Assembly: GCA_031273825.1 (NCBI GenBank)
Contig: JAISRB010000075.1
Coordinates: 1-34,143, forward strand
Direction of reading: 5' to 3'
DNA length: 34,143 nucleotides
From: Clostridiales bacterium
GTDB lineage: Bacteria; Bacillota; Clostridia; Christensenellales; JAISNN01
A program made the position numbers and the translations under genes. Each line of letters opens with the position of its first letter. The stretch's first letter is position 1. Positions 25,211-34,143 of the stretch are shown piece by piece. The notes beneath the pieces are model-generated. The model had not been told where the DNA came from, made no database searches, and saw nothing but the letters and a program-made list of their open reading frames with translations.

Positions 25211-25696
25211 TTATATCCTCCCAAGCGGCAACGCTCTACGCGCCCCCGAATAAAATGTGCCGCTTATAGCCGCGCTTGCGTTCATTGCGGCGATAAGCTC
25301 CTCAACATCCACAAGTATTTGTTCTGTCTCGTTTGCCGCCACATAGTCCAACCACCGCCCTATAGCGGGCGTGTCGGGCGTGTCGTCCTTGACGCTTATT
25401 GCCCCGCGTAAAGCCGTTATATTGCCCAAATAGCGCGCAATATCGCTATATCGCATTATCTCGCCGCCCGTCCATGTTTTAGTTATTACGACGTTATTAT
25501 AACCGTTAGCGTTTAAAAGAGCCGAAAGCTCGTTTACCTTGCTTTCGACTCGATTCAAATCCGATATGTTGTAACAGCCGCGAAGCCCCGCGAAAAACGC
25601 CGCCCGCTCCTCGTCCGTAAGCGGTTGCCCCGATTGCATTTTTTGTATCAATATCAGCGCGTTTTCAATGTCTGATATGTTTCTGTCCGTTATCAC
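25211..25696 (-). CDS. phage tail-module hypothetical protein
   Basis: 161 aa; overlaps upstream tail gene by 4 nt (coupled). Confidence 0.6.
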   Translation of the reverse strand: MITDRNISDIENALILIQKMQSGQPLTDEERAAFFAGLRGCYNISDLNRVESKVNELSALLNANGYNNVVITKTWTGGEIMRYSDIARYLGNITALRGAISVKDDTPDTPAIGRWLDYVAANETEQILVDVEELIAAMNASAAISGTFYSGARRALPLGRI

Positions 25697-27306
25697 CGTA
25701 TCGCCGCCTCCGCTTTGATTTTGTTGCCGTTTAGGTTATATCTAAGGCTTTCTATAACGCCCGTAATAACGCCCATGTAATCTGTTTCGACCTCGACGGT
25801 ATCGCCGACCTTAACGTCCGTCACGATTATATTATTATTGACCGTCACGTTTTTCATGAAGTAGTTATAACACCGCTCCAAAACTTCCGCAGAGTTAGTC
25901 GAGTTTATTAACGTCGCGCCCTCTATTTTCATAATATTTTTCAAGTCGGACGAGCCGATAAGCGGATTTTTCTTAGTGACAATCTTTGTCGTGTGAGTGT
26001 ATTTCTTACCCGTTAAAATGGTATCGGCGGTAGCATTTATGAGCGCGTAATTTGCGTTTGAATCCAAAATCGCGTCATTCGGATTTAACTTGACCGGCTC
26101 GGGGAATTCCACAAAGATATTTTCCTCTATGCCGTTTCCGTCCGTCTTGTAAAGCGTCACCGTTTCGCCGTCCTCGGTATATGAGTGCTCCGTCAAGTCA
26201 AATTCCGTCAGCGGGTCTGATTGCTCGATATTTTGCCCTTGAAAAATCTCGCCGCTCCCGAACGTATGAATAACCGTGTCCGACAGCTTGAACACATTTA
26301 GTTTATCGCTGTCCGTCGTATCGATTACCGCGCCGATTGCAAAAGCTACCTGCTTTAACGCTTCGCGGCACGTCGTTATAGGCAAATATCCCGTGACCGT
26401 CGCGCCGCTAAATTCCTCCGATAACGTATAAGGAATATTAGCCGCGCCGAATATCTCTCCCATAAGGTCAGCCGCCGAATAGTCGTCATACATACCGCCG
26501 TAAAACGTCGTCTTATCGAGCAGACCGATATAGTCCACCGCTTGAACGTCGTATTTATTCCGCGCTGTCCGCTTATAGTTTTCCACAAAATACAAGCCCT
26601 TTAAAACGCCTTTAAAACGTAATTCTAAGGCTTGTTTCCTTTGAAATACGTACTCTATTTCGTCCTTGCTTATAAGCGTAAAATCGAACGTGTTCACCGA
26701 CAATTCCGTCGATAACGGGTTTATCTCGTTTATGACGTTCGTCTTTGTTATCTCGTCGCCTTTAAGCAACCGCGTTACCCCGAATTCCACGCCGTAAACC
26801 TTTAAAAACGTGCGAGGCATATTCAGCTTTAAAAAGACTATTTCAAGCCTGTTATAGCCGTTTACGCGGTTATTGCAAAAGTATTTAGGCATATCGGGAT
26901 TAAAGGCTTTTTCGCTTAAAAGCGTATCGCCGTTATACCACCGCAATAAGACCAATGAGGCAAACACGTTATTAGTTTCGTCAAATGTCAGTGTTATTCC
27001 CGCGCTGTTGTAAATATACTCGTCGGCCGTTAGTGTCAACATTATCGGTTGCGGAAATACTCCGTCATCGTTAGACAAAGACGCACTCCAAAAGCCGAAA
27101 TCCTCGCCGACCGTGTCGTCGGGGAATATCGCCGCCGAGCCGTCTAATAGCCAATTATTAAGCTCTCCGACCGTGCCGTAATTTGCCTTAGGCGATAAAT
27201 TAACTATCCCTCCGACGTTCGAAAACGCTTGTTTATCGTTTGCGTCCGCGCTGAAATCCTCATCCGCGCCGACGGCTATATCTTTATATGTTATCGTTAC
27301 GCTCAT
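25693..27306 (-). CDS. phage tail tip / minor structural protein
   Basis: 537 aa downstream of distal tail protein; 'LRFKGVLKGLYFVENYKRTARNKYDVQAVDYIGLLDKTTFYGGMYDD...AADLMGEIF'. Confidence 0.7.
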   Translation of the reverse strand: MSVTITYKDIAVGADEDFSADANDKQAFSNVGGIVNLSPKANYGTVGELNNWLLDGSAAIFPDDTVGEDFGFWSASLSNDDGVFPQPIMLTLTADEYIYNSAGITLTFDETNNVFASLVLLRWYNGDTLLSEKAFNPDMPKYFCNNRVNGYNRLEIVFLKLNMPRTFLKVYGVEFGVTRLLKGDEITKTNVINEINPLSTELSVNTFDFTLISKDEIEYVFQRKQALELRFKGVLKGLYFVENYKRTARNKYDVQAVDYIGLLDKTTFYGGMYDDYSAADLMGEIFGAANIPYTLSEEFSGATVTGYLPITTCREALKQVAFAIGAVIDTTDSDKLNVFKLSDTVIHTFGSGEIFQGQNIEQSDPLTEFDLTEHSYTEDGETVTLYKTDGNGIEENIFVEFPEPVKLNPNDAILDSNANYALINATADTILTGKKYTHTTKIVTKKNPLIGSSDLKNIMKIEGATLINSTNSAEVLERCYNYFMKNVTVNNNIIVTDVKVGDTVEVETDYMGVITGVIESLRYNLNGNKIKAEAAIR

Positions 27307-27307
27307 T

Positions 27308-27691
27308 TTAAGGCAACCTCGCTAATTCTTTTGCTATCATGTTGAACGACAAGCCGCCCCACCTGTTCGCTCCGCCTATCTTACCCGTGTAGTTGTCCTT
27401 TCCGTTCGTCACATAGCCTTGAAAAACTCTCGTTATTTGTCCGTAAGGCATTTCAAAGGTGTGGAATTCCACCGGCGCGGAGAGTGTTTCGTAAAGCTCG
27501 TCGTACTCATCAGGCACGAGGGCGCGGCTATCAATCTTTACCGAGTAGTTATAATATGTTCCGAGAACGTCGCGAAACATATCGCCGTTTTCTAAGCGTT
27601 CGCTGTTTTTTGTGTCGTACACGCTGAATTGCCTCTCTATGCCGCCTTGCTCTATCGTTACGTTAAATTCCCGACCGTCTATTTTAAACAT
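27308..27691 (-). CDS. phage distal-tail-like protein
   Basis: Start at MFKIDGREFNVTIEQGGIERQF; position directly after the tape measure gene. Confidence 0.6.
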   Translation of the reverse strand: MFKIDGREFNVTIEQGGIERQFSVYDTKNSERLENGDMFRDVLGTYYNYSVKIDSRALVPDEYDELYETLSAPVEFHTFEMPYGQITRVFQGYVTNGKDNYTGKIGGANRWGGLSFNMIAKELARLP

Positions 27692-29351
27692 TCGCCACCA
27701 CCAAACTAACGCCCCGGCGACCTCTTTCTCTGTCGCCCATATCAACGACAACGCTTCCGAGTTGCCGTCCGTCCACCTCTAAAATTATCGTTTTTTCGCC
27801 GCCGTTATATCCGACCTCGCTCAACGCTTCAATGACCGCTTGCTTCATTGTCGAAAGCGGACTGACTACCTCGGTTTCCTCCGTATTATCGCCGAGCATG
27901 GCAAGGAAAGGCTTCGAGCGCGGCACAACGCCGCCCTGCGCTAATGCAGGTATAGGCGGCAACGTCAGCGTCGGTATGCTTAACGACAGCTTTCCGATAC
28001 TTACGCCGGGGATTTTATTCAAGCCGTCTATTATGGCGTTTATAGGCGCGAGAACGCCCTCCGCCATTTTGTTGATAGCGTTGACAATGAAGTTTACGAC
28101 GGTTATAATTCCCGCTTGAACGCCCCAAAACGCCAACTTGAAGTTCTTTAATATACCCTCCCAAAGGTTGACAAAAAATTCCCCGACGGGAGCGAATTTC
28201 TCCTTGAAAAAATTTGCTACCACGGCTATATTGTTTTTCATGCCGTCTATAAGCGCATAAAAGATATTTTTTAAATGACCTATGTACGCGTCAAAGATGT
28301 TGACGATATTCCCCCAAGCCGCCGACCAATTCCCCGCAAAGACGTTTTTCACAAAGTCTATAACGTTATTTAAAATCGTCAGAAACGCTTGTATTCCGCT
28401 AATGACAATCGCTACGACGGCTTTCACGTCGTTTGAAAGTATCGCTAAAAGCGGCGGCAGTATTACGCTTAGAATATCCGATAAAAGCCCTATAAGCGGA
28501 ACGATAGCGTCGGATATAAGCGTCGCTATCGGGTCAAAAAGCGGCTCTATCGCGTCGAGAATAAGCGCGATAACGGGCAATAGGGCGACAACGACCTTTA
28601 AGACGCTTTCAACGACGGGCAACAGCTTTTTTATTATATTTATAATCTTAGGAATCATGGTTTTTATTGCGTCAAATATGGACGCTAACACGTCCTTTAA
28701 AGTTCCGCCTATGCCGCCCATAAAATCGGCGACGCCGCTTTCAGCTTCCGCGTCAACGACAAATTTTGACGTTATGCTTTCGTCATCATTGCCGCTTATA
28801 ACGTTTATTTCGTCAAAGCCCGCCATGCTCCCCTTTGCCTTTTTTGCCGCGTCGCTTATATTCTTTGCCGCCGCCTGCGCTTCCACTACGGTCTTTCCGA
28901 ACATTGCCGCCGTGAACGCGGAAACATAAGCCGTTACCTTTACAAGAACCGCGCCGAGCTGCTCGATTACGGGCATTACGGATTGCATGACGGTTATAAA
29001 CGTCGTTTCGAGATTGCCCTTTATTTGTCCGAAAGAATTGCTCAAGGCCTCGTTTTGCTTAAACATGACCCTCATGTGTTCGGATACGCTTTCAATGCCC
29101 TTGCGTATGAGCGCGAACACGAACGCGCCGACTATCATAGTCTTAATTTTCTTTAATGTGCCGGCTATTCCCGCCGCCATTTTTGAATAGCTTTTTTGCG
29201 TTTCCTTAGTCTTTTTATCGCTGTCGGCAAGCGGCTTTGTCGCCTCTTTCCCGGCTTGCCCGACCTTAGCCTTTATATCCTCCACGCCCTTATCGACGGG
29301 CGCGGTGTCAAGCGTCACCTTCAGCTTTATATCTCCGGCATATTCAGCCAT
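27684..29351 (-). CDS. phage tail tape measure protein
   Basis: 555 aa; 'AGDIKLKVTLDTAPVDKGVEDIKAKVGQAGKE', long hydrophobic helical repeats, 'NIVNIFDAYIGHLKNIFYALIDGMKNNIAVVANFFKEKFAPVGEFFVNLWEGI'. Confidence 0.92.
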   Translation of the reverse strand: MAEYAGDIKLKVTLDTAPVDKGVEDIKAKVGQAGKEATKPLADSDKKTKETQKSYSKMAAGIAGTLKKIKTMIVGAFVFALIRKGIESVSEHMRVMFKQNEALSNSFGQIKGNLETTFITVMQSVMPVIEQLGAVLVKVTAYVSAFTAAMFGKTVVEAQAAAKNISDAAKKAKGSMAGFDEINVISGNDDESITSKFVVDAEAESGVADFMGGIGGTLKDVLASIFDAIKTMIPKIINIIKKLLPVVESVLKVVVALLPVIALILDAIEPLFDPIATLISDAIVPLIGLLSDILSVILPPLLAILSNDVKAVVAIVISGIQAFLTILNNVIDFVKNVFAGNWSAAWGNIVNIFDAYIGHLKNIFYALIDGMKNNIAVVANFFKEKFAPVGEFFVNLWEGILKNFKLAFWGVQAGIITVVNFIVNAINKMAEGVLAPINAIIDGLNKIPGVSIGKLSLSIPTLTLPPIPALAQGGVVPRSKPFLAMLGDNTEETEVVSPLSTMKQAVIEALSEVGYNGGEKTIILEVDGRQLGSVVVDMGDRERGRRGVSLVVANV

Positions 29352-29354
29352 TTT

Positions 29355-29909
29355 TCACCCTCCCATGACGCGGTCTATTATAGCCTTGTCCTTGTCGTTT
29401 ACGCGCTTTTTAAGGTCTACGACGCTTTTGTTATCGTTATAAAATTCGCGTTCCCACGTCTCTAATTTCTTGCCCTTAGCTTGCTTCTTGCGTATCTCTA
29501 CGACCTGCGCGAAAGAGCATTCTCCAACCTCGTGAAAAGCCGACATGAACGTCCACCAATGCAAATACTCTAAGGCGCGTATTTCACAGCCTATGACCTT
29601 ATTCACGGGCGCGACGATTAGTTGAAAATCCTGCTCGAAGTCTATTAGCCTCGAACGCCTTCCCGTTTCCGTGCCGTCCGTTTCTCCGCAATTTATAAAG
29701 CTCATAACCTCGTTTAACGCCGTTTGAGCGTCGGAGATTTCGGCGTATTGCGGATAAAAGATTATAAGCACGGCGACGGCTTTTTCTCCGTCGCTTAAAT
29801 TTACGTCGTTAAGAGCGGCTATAACGTCTAAAACGACGCGATAATCGCCCTTATTCCGGATTTCGTATTCGCGCCCCTCAAGGCTTATTTTAGTCGGTAG
29901 GTTGTACAT
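29355..29909 (-). CDS. phage Gp15-family protein (tail assembly chaperone region)
   Basis: 184 aa; 'MYNLPTKISLEGREYEIRNKGDYRVVLDVIAALNDVNLSDGEKAVAVLIIFYPQ...WWTFMSAFHEVGECSFAQVVEIRKKQAKGKKLETWEREFYNDNKSVVDLK'. Confidence 0.88.
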   Translation of the reverse strand: MYNLPTKISLEGREYEIRNKGDYRVVLDVIAALNDVNLSDGEKAVAVLIIFYPQYAEISDAQTALNEVMSFINCGETDGTETGRRSRLIDFEQDFQLIVAPVNKVIGCEIRALEYLHWWTFMSAFHEVGECSFAQVVEIRKKQAKGKKLETWEREFYNDNKSVVDLKKRVNDKDKAIIDRVMGG

Positions 29910-30336
29910 ATTTTCCCACGTGTTTATCTATTTTTTTATACTCCGCTTCTATCTCTTTGCGTAAAAACGGCGTTACTTTTTCAAGGAAATGCTGAGCGAA
30001 ACTCTTACCGTCTACAAGCGAGAGAGGATTTGTTACGCCGAACACGACCGCCGAAACGGGCGAATCAAAGACATAATCAAGCTGTTCTCTTATCAGCGTT
30101 TCTACCTCCTTGACGCGCCCGATAACCGCCCCCGTTCTTTCCTCGTCGCTCATTTCCGCAAATTCGCTCTCCATGTCGGCAAGGCTTCCGACCGCCGCGC
30201 CTATGCGCTTTTGCGCTCCGTCGAGACGGATTACAAGGTTTATGTCCGTCGGGTCAAATTCTATATAACGGTCAAGGTCGCCGTTTAGGCTTATCCGCTT
30301 TTTGCGCTCCTGCAGTTCTATATTAAAATCCGCCAT
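29890..30336 (-). CDS. phage tail assembly chaperone-like protein
   Basis: 148 aa between major tail protein and Gp15; overlaps Gp15 by 20 nt. Confidence 0.7.
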   Translation of the reverse strand: MADFNIELQERKKRISLNGDLDRYIEFDPTDINLVIRLDGAQKRIGAAVGSLADMESEFAEMSDEERTGAVIGRVKEVETLIREQLDYVFDSPVSAVVFGVTNPLSLVDGKSFAQHFLEKVTPFLRKEIEAEYKKIDKHVGKYVQPTD

Positions 30337-30339
30337 GCG

Positions 30340-30879
30340 TTACGCCTCCGTTGTTTCCGGCGTGAAAACTATAGTGTCAAAACGCTTGTATGCGTTGACC
30401 GTGCCTAAGGTCTTGTTGTTTGAAAAGCTTATCTCGATAGGCATATCGAGCGTCGCGCTCCCGCCTATGCTCGTCGGAACGATTGTACAATCGGTTTGCT
30501 TTTCCGCTTGATACGCGCCCGAAGCTCCTATATACACCCTTATAAGCAAAACCTCAAACTTTGAAAATTCCGTCAGCGCGTTCCTTGCGATAATATCGTG
30601 TAACCTTTCCGCCAGCTTGTAATTGCCGCGTATTACGTTTGGCGTAAAGCTTTGCTTCGGTTGCAATTTGTTGACGAACGTCGAGGTTTCACCCAAAATA
30701 TCCGTAGTAGTGATAATATCGGGATTAAGCTCAACCGAGCTGTCCTCTATGTCCGCCCCGATGACCTCCCAAATGGGCGTCGTGCTGTATGCCGCGCCGA
30801 ACGGCGCGACGTTTACGGCGGTTACGAGCAGCTTTCTTTCGGCTCTGTCTCTTTCCGTAAGGTTAAATACTGTTGCCAT
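30340..30879 (-). CDS. phage major tail (tube) protein
   Basis: 179 aa; 'GADIEDSSVELNPDIITTTDILGETSTFVNKLQPKQSFTPNVIRGNYKLAERLHDI...DMPIEISFSNNKTLGTV'. Confidence 0.78.
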   Translation of the reverse strand: MATVFNLTERDRAERKLLVTAVNVAPFGAAYSTTPIWEVIGADIEDSSVELNPDIITTTDILGETSTFVNKLQPKQSFTPNVIRGNYKLAERLHDIIARNALTEFSKFEVLLIRVYIGASGAYQAEKQTDCTIVPTSIGGSATLDMPIEISFSNNKTLGTVNAYKRFDTIVFTPETTEA

Positions 30880-30883
30880 TTTT

Positions 30884-31336
30884 TTAATAATCTCCTTCGA
30901 TATATTCTATCCTAATTTGTATCATGTATCTGAATATTTTTTCGTTCTCGCGCCCCGACAACGTCGGATTGCTTGTCACCGAGTAAATATCCTGAACCTC
31001 GTTATATTCGCCGAAATCGGGGAAATTCCGCGCCTTACTCTGCGCCGACACCCAATCTATCAGGCTCTGTAACTGTCCGTAATTTTTGACGTTCTCGTGG
31101 TTCTCCGCGCCCGTCAAAGGCAGAGGCGCGACGCTCCCGCCGACAAATTCCACTATCGCAAAATCATAGTATTTGAGCTTGCTTCCGTCAATGTATTGTC
31201 TGATGACGCGCTCGTTCGAGATAGGCACAAAGTTTTGAGTTCCGTCCTTGACCTCCGAGGATATAAAAAAAAGCCGGTCAATTTTCGGACATTGCTTCAG
31301 ATACTCTATCATGACCGCGTTTTTGTCAACCCCCAT
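30884..31336 (-). CDS. phage minor capsid / tail terminator protein
   Basis: 150 aa; position and composition match the third minor-capsid gene of A118-like phages. Confidence 0.65.
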   Translation of the reverse strand: MGVDKNAVMIEYLKQCPKIDRLFFISSEVKDGTQNFVPISNERVIRQYIDGSKLKYYDFAIVEFVGGSVAPLPLTGAENHENVKNYGQLQSLIDWVSAQSKARNFPDFGEYNEVQDIYSVTSNPTLSGRENEKIFRYMIQIRIEYIEGDY

Positions 31337-31748
31337 TTTTTAACCGCCTCCTTAGCTTTATTGCGAGGTTATTACAAAACTTCTTATTCAACGTAACATT
31401 TTTTAGCATTGCCTTATCCCATTTCGACGTTGCGAACGGGTGCGTCGCCTTGCTATATTGCAATTCCGCGCCCGTGTATTCGCCCGTATGCATATCAATG
31501 ACTTTGCCCTCGTACTGATAATGCGCGTATGGCGTATTATACTCCAAATACTCCGGCGTGGGTCTGTAGCTATGCGTTAATATTTCATGCCCGCTACCGG
31601 GCACGCTCGGATTGTGCGCGCTCGCGGGTACATACGGAGCGGACATTCTCGCAAGCAAATCATATGCCTCATACATAAAGCTACCGTCAATCGCTTTGTC
31701 GATAACGTTCCGTATTCCGTCGAGGTTCAACTCAATTTCAAGCCCCAT
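31326..31748 (-). CDS. phage minor capsid protein (Minor_capsid_2-like)
   Basis: 140 aa; 'SAPYVPASAHNPSVPGSGHEILTHSYRPTPEYLEYNTPYAHYQYEGKVIDM...ATSKWDKAM'. Confidence 0.7.
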   Translation of the reverse strand: MGLEIELNLDGIRNVIDKAIDGSFMYEAYDLLARMSAPYVPASAHNPSVPGSGHEILTHSYRPTPEYLEYNTPYAHYQYEGKVIDMHTGEYTGAELQYSKATHPFATSKWDKAMLKNVTLNKKFCNNLAIKLRRRLKNGG

Positions 31749-31750
31749 AA

Positions 31751-32131
31751 TCAGCCCCCTATAAAATAATGCGGTAGGAAAGCATCGGCTAAATTCGTGT
31801 TATCCTTTGTCGCCTTGACTATAAAGGCATCGTCGCCGTATTTCGCCATTATATCGCTCATGCGCCGTCCGTCCTCGCTCTCGTCGATTGCTTCCTCAAC
31901 GCCGCTCTTTATGACGACGTCGCCCGTTTTTACGCTTAATTCCGCGCCCTTTCTAACGCGAACGATAAAAGCGGGTATAACCTTTTCGTTATCCCCGCTT
32001 TCCGCTCTGTTATACGTTACCGTGAATGCGCAACCGTCTATGACCGCGCTTGTCCATACGGTATTCCGCTCCGCGTCCTCGCCCTTTTTGTAGATAGTCA
32101 AGGTGTTATTCCACCACGGCGGATACGTCAT
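31751..32131 (-). CDS. phage minor capsid / head closure protein (Minor_capsid_1-like)
   Basis: 126 aa; 'YPPWWNNTLTIYKKGEDAERNTVWTSAVIDGCAF...GDVVIKSGVEEAIDESEDGRRMSDIMAKY'. Confidence 0.65.
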   Translation of the reverse strand: MTYPPWWNNTLTIYKKGEDAERNTVWTSAVIDGCAFTVTYNRAESGDNEKVIPAFIVRVRKGAELSVKTGDVVIKSGVEEAIDESEDGRRMSDIMAKYGDDAFIVKATKDNTNLADAFLPHYFIGG

Positions 32132-32132
32132 A

Positions 32133-32498
32133 TCACACCCCCATATACAGCAACGGTACGCCTTTGCTGTCCTTTTCGCCCGTTAGATACTCATAAATTA
32201 TAGCCTGCTCTTTAGCCGCCGTCTCGTCCTCCGTCGGCGCGTTCGCGTATGTCACGCTCACGCCGTCGTTGCTCACCGCCGCTATTTTTTGCTCGCCCGT
32301 AAACCGCGTTTTCTCCGCAAGCTCGACAAGCTCCATAACACAACGCTTGACAGCCTCGCTCACGCTTTGCTCGGTTTTCAGCCGTCCGAACGTCGCGGCG
32401 TCTATCTTTTTTTGAGCGCGGAAAGCGTGACGACAAAAGGCGGCAGGGTCTAAGCTGCCATATAAGTTTCTATATTCCGTATAGGTCAAATATTCCAT
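32133..32498 (-). CDS. phage head-tail connector-like protein
   Basis: 121 aa; 'TYTEYRNLYGSLDPAAFCRHAFRAQKKIDAATFGRLKTEQSVSEAVKRCVMELVELAEK', usual slot after major capsid. Confidence 0.7.
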   Translation of the reverse strand: MEYLTYTEYRNLYGSLDPAAFCRHAFRAQKKIDAATFGRLKTEQSVSEAVKRCVMELVELAEKTRFTGEQKIAAVSNDGVSVTYANAPTEDETAAKEQAIIYEYLTGEKDSKGVPLLYMGV

Positions 32499-32510
32499 GC
32501 CGCCCCTCCG

Positions 32511-32696
32511 TTATTCCTTTTTTGCCTTGCCCTTAACGTCGAGCGTTTCCGGCTCGCCTTCGCCCTGCGGCATGGCTTGTAACACCGCCAGCTTAGCCCT
32601 TAATTCGTTGTTCTCGACTTGCAACGCCGCTATTTTAGCCGTCAAATCCTCTACGGGCGCGCCGGGCTTCTTTGCTCCTTTTCCTACTGCTCTCAT
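32511..32696 (-). CDS. small phage protein (coiled coil)
   Basis: 61 aa; 'DLTAKIAALQVENNELRAKLAVLQAMPQGE' between the capsid gene and connector. Confidence 0.55.
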   Translation of the reverse strand: MRAVGKGAKKPGAPVEDLTAKIAALQVENNELRAKLAVLQAMPQGEGEPETLDVKGKAKKE

Positions 32697-32715
32697 TATA
32701 ATTTACCTCCCGCTA

Positions 32716-33600
32716 TTACTCGCTCACCGGAGCGGCTTTGTGGCTGACGTAAATCCCCGCCGCCTTGTTTTGGTAGACGTCTACAATCCCGTATTTTCTG
32801 TATTTTAAGATATAGGCGTCGGATGCCGCGTTGTCCTTAGGATTGATAACGTCGCTCGCGACGTGCTTGTCAAATTTGATGATTGCCGGCTTATGAATAA
32901 TCATAAAGTTTATATCCAAGCCGTCCTCGCTCTTTCTGTAGTGTCCTACGGTTTCGCCCGTACTCTTTCCGTCAAGCAAATCTATTTTCGTATAAAAACG
33001 CGATTGCGGCACGGATTTTTTGACCGAAAAGGAATTGAGTACCTCCTTCGATTTGTAGGTGTCAAGCGCAAGGATGCCGTTCATCAGCGTCGGCGTGGCG
33101 TATAAATATCTCTCGTCCTCCGGCACTTCCGCTTCGTCGAGAACATTTTTCGCGGTCAAAAGCGCGGTCAGAAATTCCTCGCCGTCCGCTATGTCCTCCT
33201 CGACCGTCGCCACGCCGTCCGTCCCGGCAATCGTCGCAAACGTGAAAGCGTCGGCTTCGGGTGCTACCTTAGTCCTCTGCAATTCCGCGCCCAAACGTCC
33301 GAAGGCTATTCCCGCCGTTTCCTCGTCGTCCATAACGTCTACGGAGAGCTTCGTGCCTCTGTCGTAATTAAATTGCGTCGTTTTGTATTCGAGATTGACG
33401 GCGCCGTCCGTATAACCGGAATTCCTGTCGTAATCGCCCAAGCCGCTCATGTCTATTTGCGGATAGGCTATCTCGTTTGCGTTTACTCCCGCTTTGACTA
33501 TCGACGCGTCGCTTATGAGGTCGGCGGTCACGGAAGCGTTCTTGTAGACCTCGTCCAAAAGGTCGGTAAAATTCTGTGCTAATTGTATGCTGTTCGGCAT
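32716..33600 (-). CDS. phage major capsid protein
   Basis: 294 aa; 'DYDRNSGYTDGAVNLEYKTTQFNYDRGTKLSVDVMDDEETAGIAFGRLGAELQRTKVAPEADAFTFATIAG' typical of siphovirus capsid proteins. Confidence 0.88.
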   Translation of the reverse strand: MPNSIQLAQNFTDLLDEVYKNASVTADLISDASIVKAGVNANEIAYPQIDMSGLGDYDRNSGYTDGAVNLEYKTTQFNYDRGTKLSVDVMDDEETAGIAFGRLGAELQRTKVAPEADAFTFATIAGTDGVATVEEDIADGEEFLTALLTAKNVLDEAEVPEDERYLYATPTLMNGILALDTYKSKEVLNSFSVKKSVPQSRFYTKIDLLDGKSTGETVGHYRKSEDGLDINFMIIHKPAIIKFDKHVASDVINPKDNAASDAYILKYRKYGIVDVYQNKAAGIYVSHKAAPVSE

Positions 33601-33627
33601 AATTCAAAACTCCTTTAAAACATATTG

Positions 33628-34143
33628 TTATTTACTTTCCGCGGGTTTAAGACCCATAGCCGCCCGCATTTTGTCATCGGCTATCGGGTTGCCCGTTATC
33701 CCCCCGCTTTTCGGAGGAAGGCTCGGGTTTGCGCTCGCGAATATTCCGTCCTTGTCTTTCGTCAATTCCTCGAATATTTTTGATACGCCTTTTGCCGTGT
33801 TCTCCGGCTTCGCGTATTCGGCTTTGATTTGTGCTATAACGGCGTTTTGAGTGTATTCGTTAATAAACTTCTTATCGCCGAATACCGCCCGTATATTGTC
33901 CGTTAAAGCCTTATCCGCCGCGTCGGCTTTCGCCTTGTCCTCGGCGTCCTTTTGCGCCGCTTTGAGCGTTTCAAGCTCCTTTTTTACAGCGTCGTTGCTC
34001 TCGGCGAGCGGCCTCAAGCTCTCAACGCTCTTTGCCAAATTGTCCGCGCGGGTTTTCTCTGCGTCGCGCTCCCCCGTGATTGAGGCTACGTCGGCTTTGT
34101 GCTTCTCGATGTCCGCGCCGTGCAAGTCCATTATCTTGTCGAT
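33628..34143 (-). CDS. phage scaffold protein (minor structural GP20-like), N-terminus outside window
   Basis: Frame stays open to the window edge (IDKIMDLHGADIEKHKADVASITGERDAEKTRADNLAKSVESL); Glu/Lys/Ala-rich coiled coil upstream of the capsid gene; 'ITGNPIADDKMRAAMGL' C-terminus. Confidence 0.8.
   Translation of the reverse strand: MDKIMDLHGADIEKHKADVASITGERDAEKTRADNLAKSVESLRPLAESNDAVKKELETLKAAQKDAEDKAKADAADKALTDNIRAVFGDKKFINEYTQNAVIAQIKAEYAKPENTAKGVSKIFEELTKDKDGIFASANPSLPPKSGGITGNPIADDKMRAAMGLKPAESK

Larger units (their letters stand above)
16607..34143 (-). mobile_element. one end of an integrated siphovirus-type prophage (continues past window)
   Basis: Contiguous minus-strand head, tail and holin genes from window end to a truncated tRNA att-like site at about 16557-16606. 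Confidence 0.88.

Overview
The left half (about 1-16.5 kb) is chromosomal DNA from what looks like an endospore-forming Firmicutes/Clostridia-type genome. It carries an alpha/beta hydrolase (partial), fba, a derived GlmU-like protein, pyrF, an XRE HTH gene, hisF-hisH-purB-purC, serS, two P-II-like genes next to a DUF1538 membrane protein, the spoIIA operon (spoIIAA-spoIIAB-sigF), carD, and an AAA/DUF4143 ATPase behind a 23-bp tandem repeat array. At about 16557-16606 there is a truncated tRNA 3' end on the minus strand, interpreted as an attachment site. From there to the window end is one end of a siphovirus-type prophage. Small regulatory genes and strong promoters lie next to att, followed (reading right to left, minus strand) by scaffold, major capsid, head-tail genes, tail tube, tail chaperones, tape measure, tail tip, a 1438-aa duplicated tail fibre and a holin. 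No integrase, terminase, portal or recognisable endolysin is visible. I did not find a clearly new defence or mobile system. The best second-look items are the 7 x 23-bp dyad array on the ATPase promoter (next to what looks like a truncated gene), the att-proximal cluster of consensus promoters with tiny ORFs, the internally duplicated tail fibre, the missing lysin, a 26-nt palindromic intergenic repeat in three copies, and a GGGAAAA heptamer in the tail chaperone overlap. All family calls come from reading translations by eye; no searches were run.
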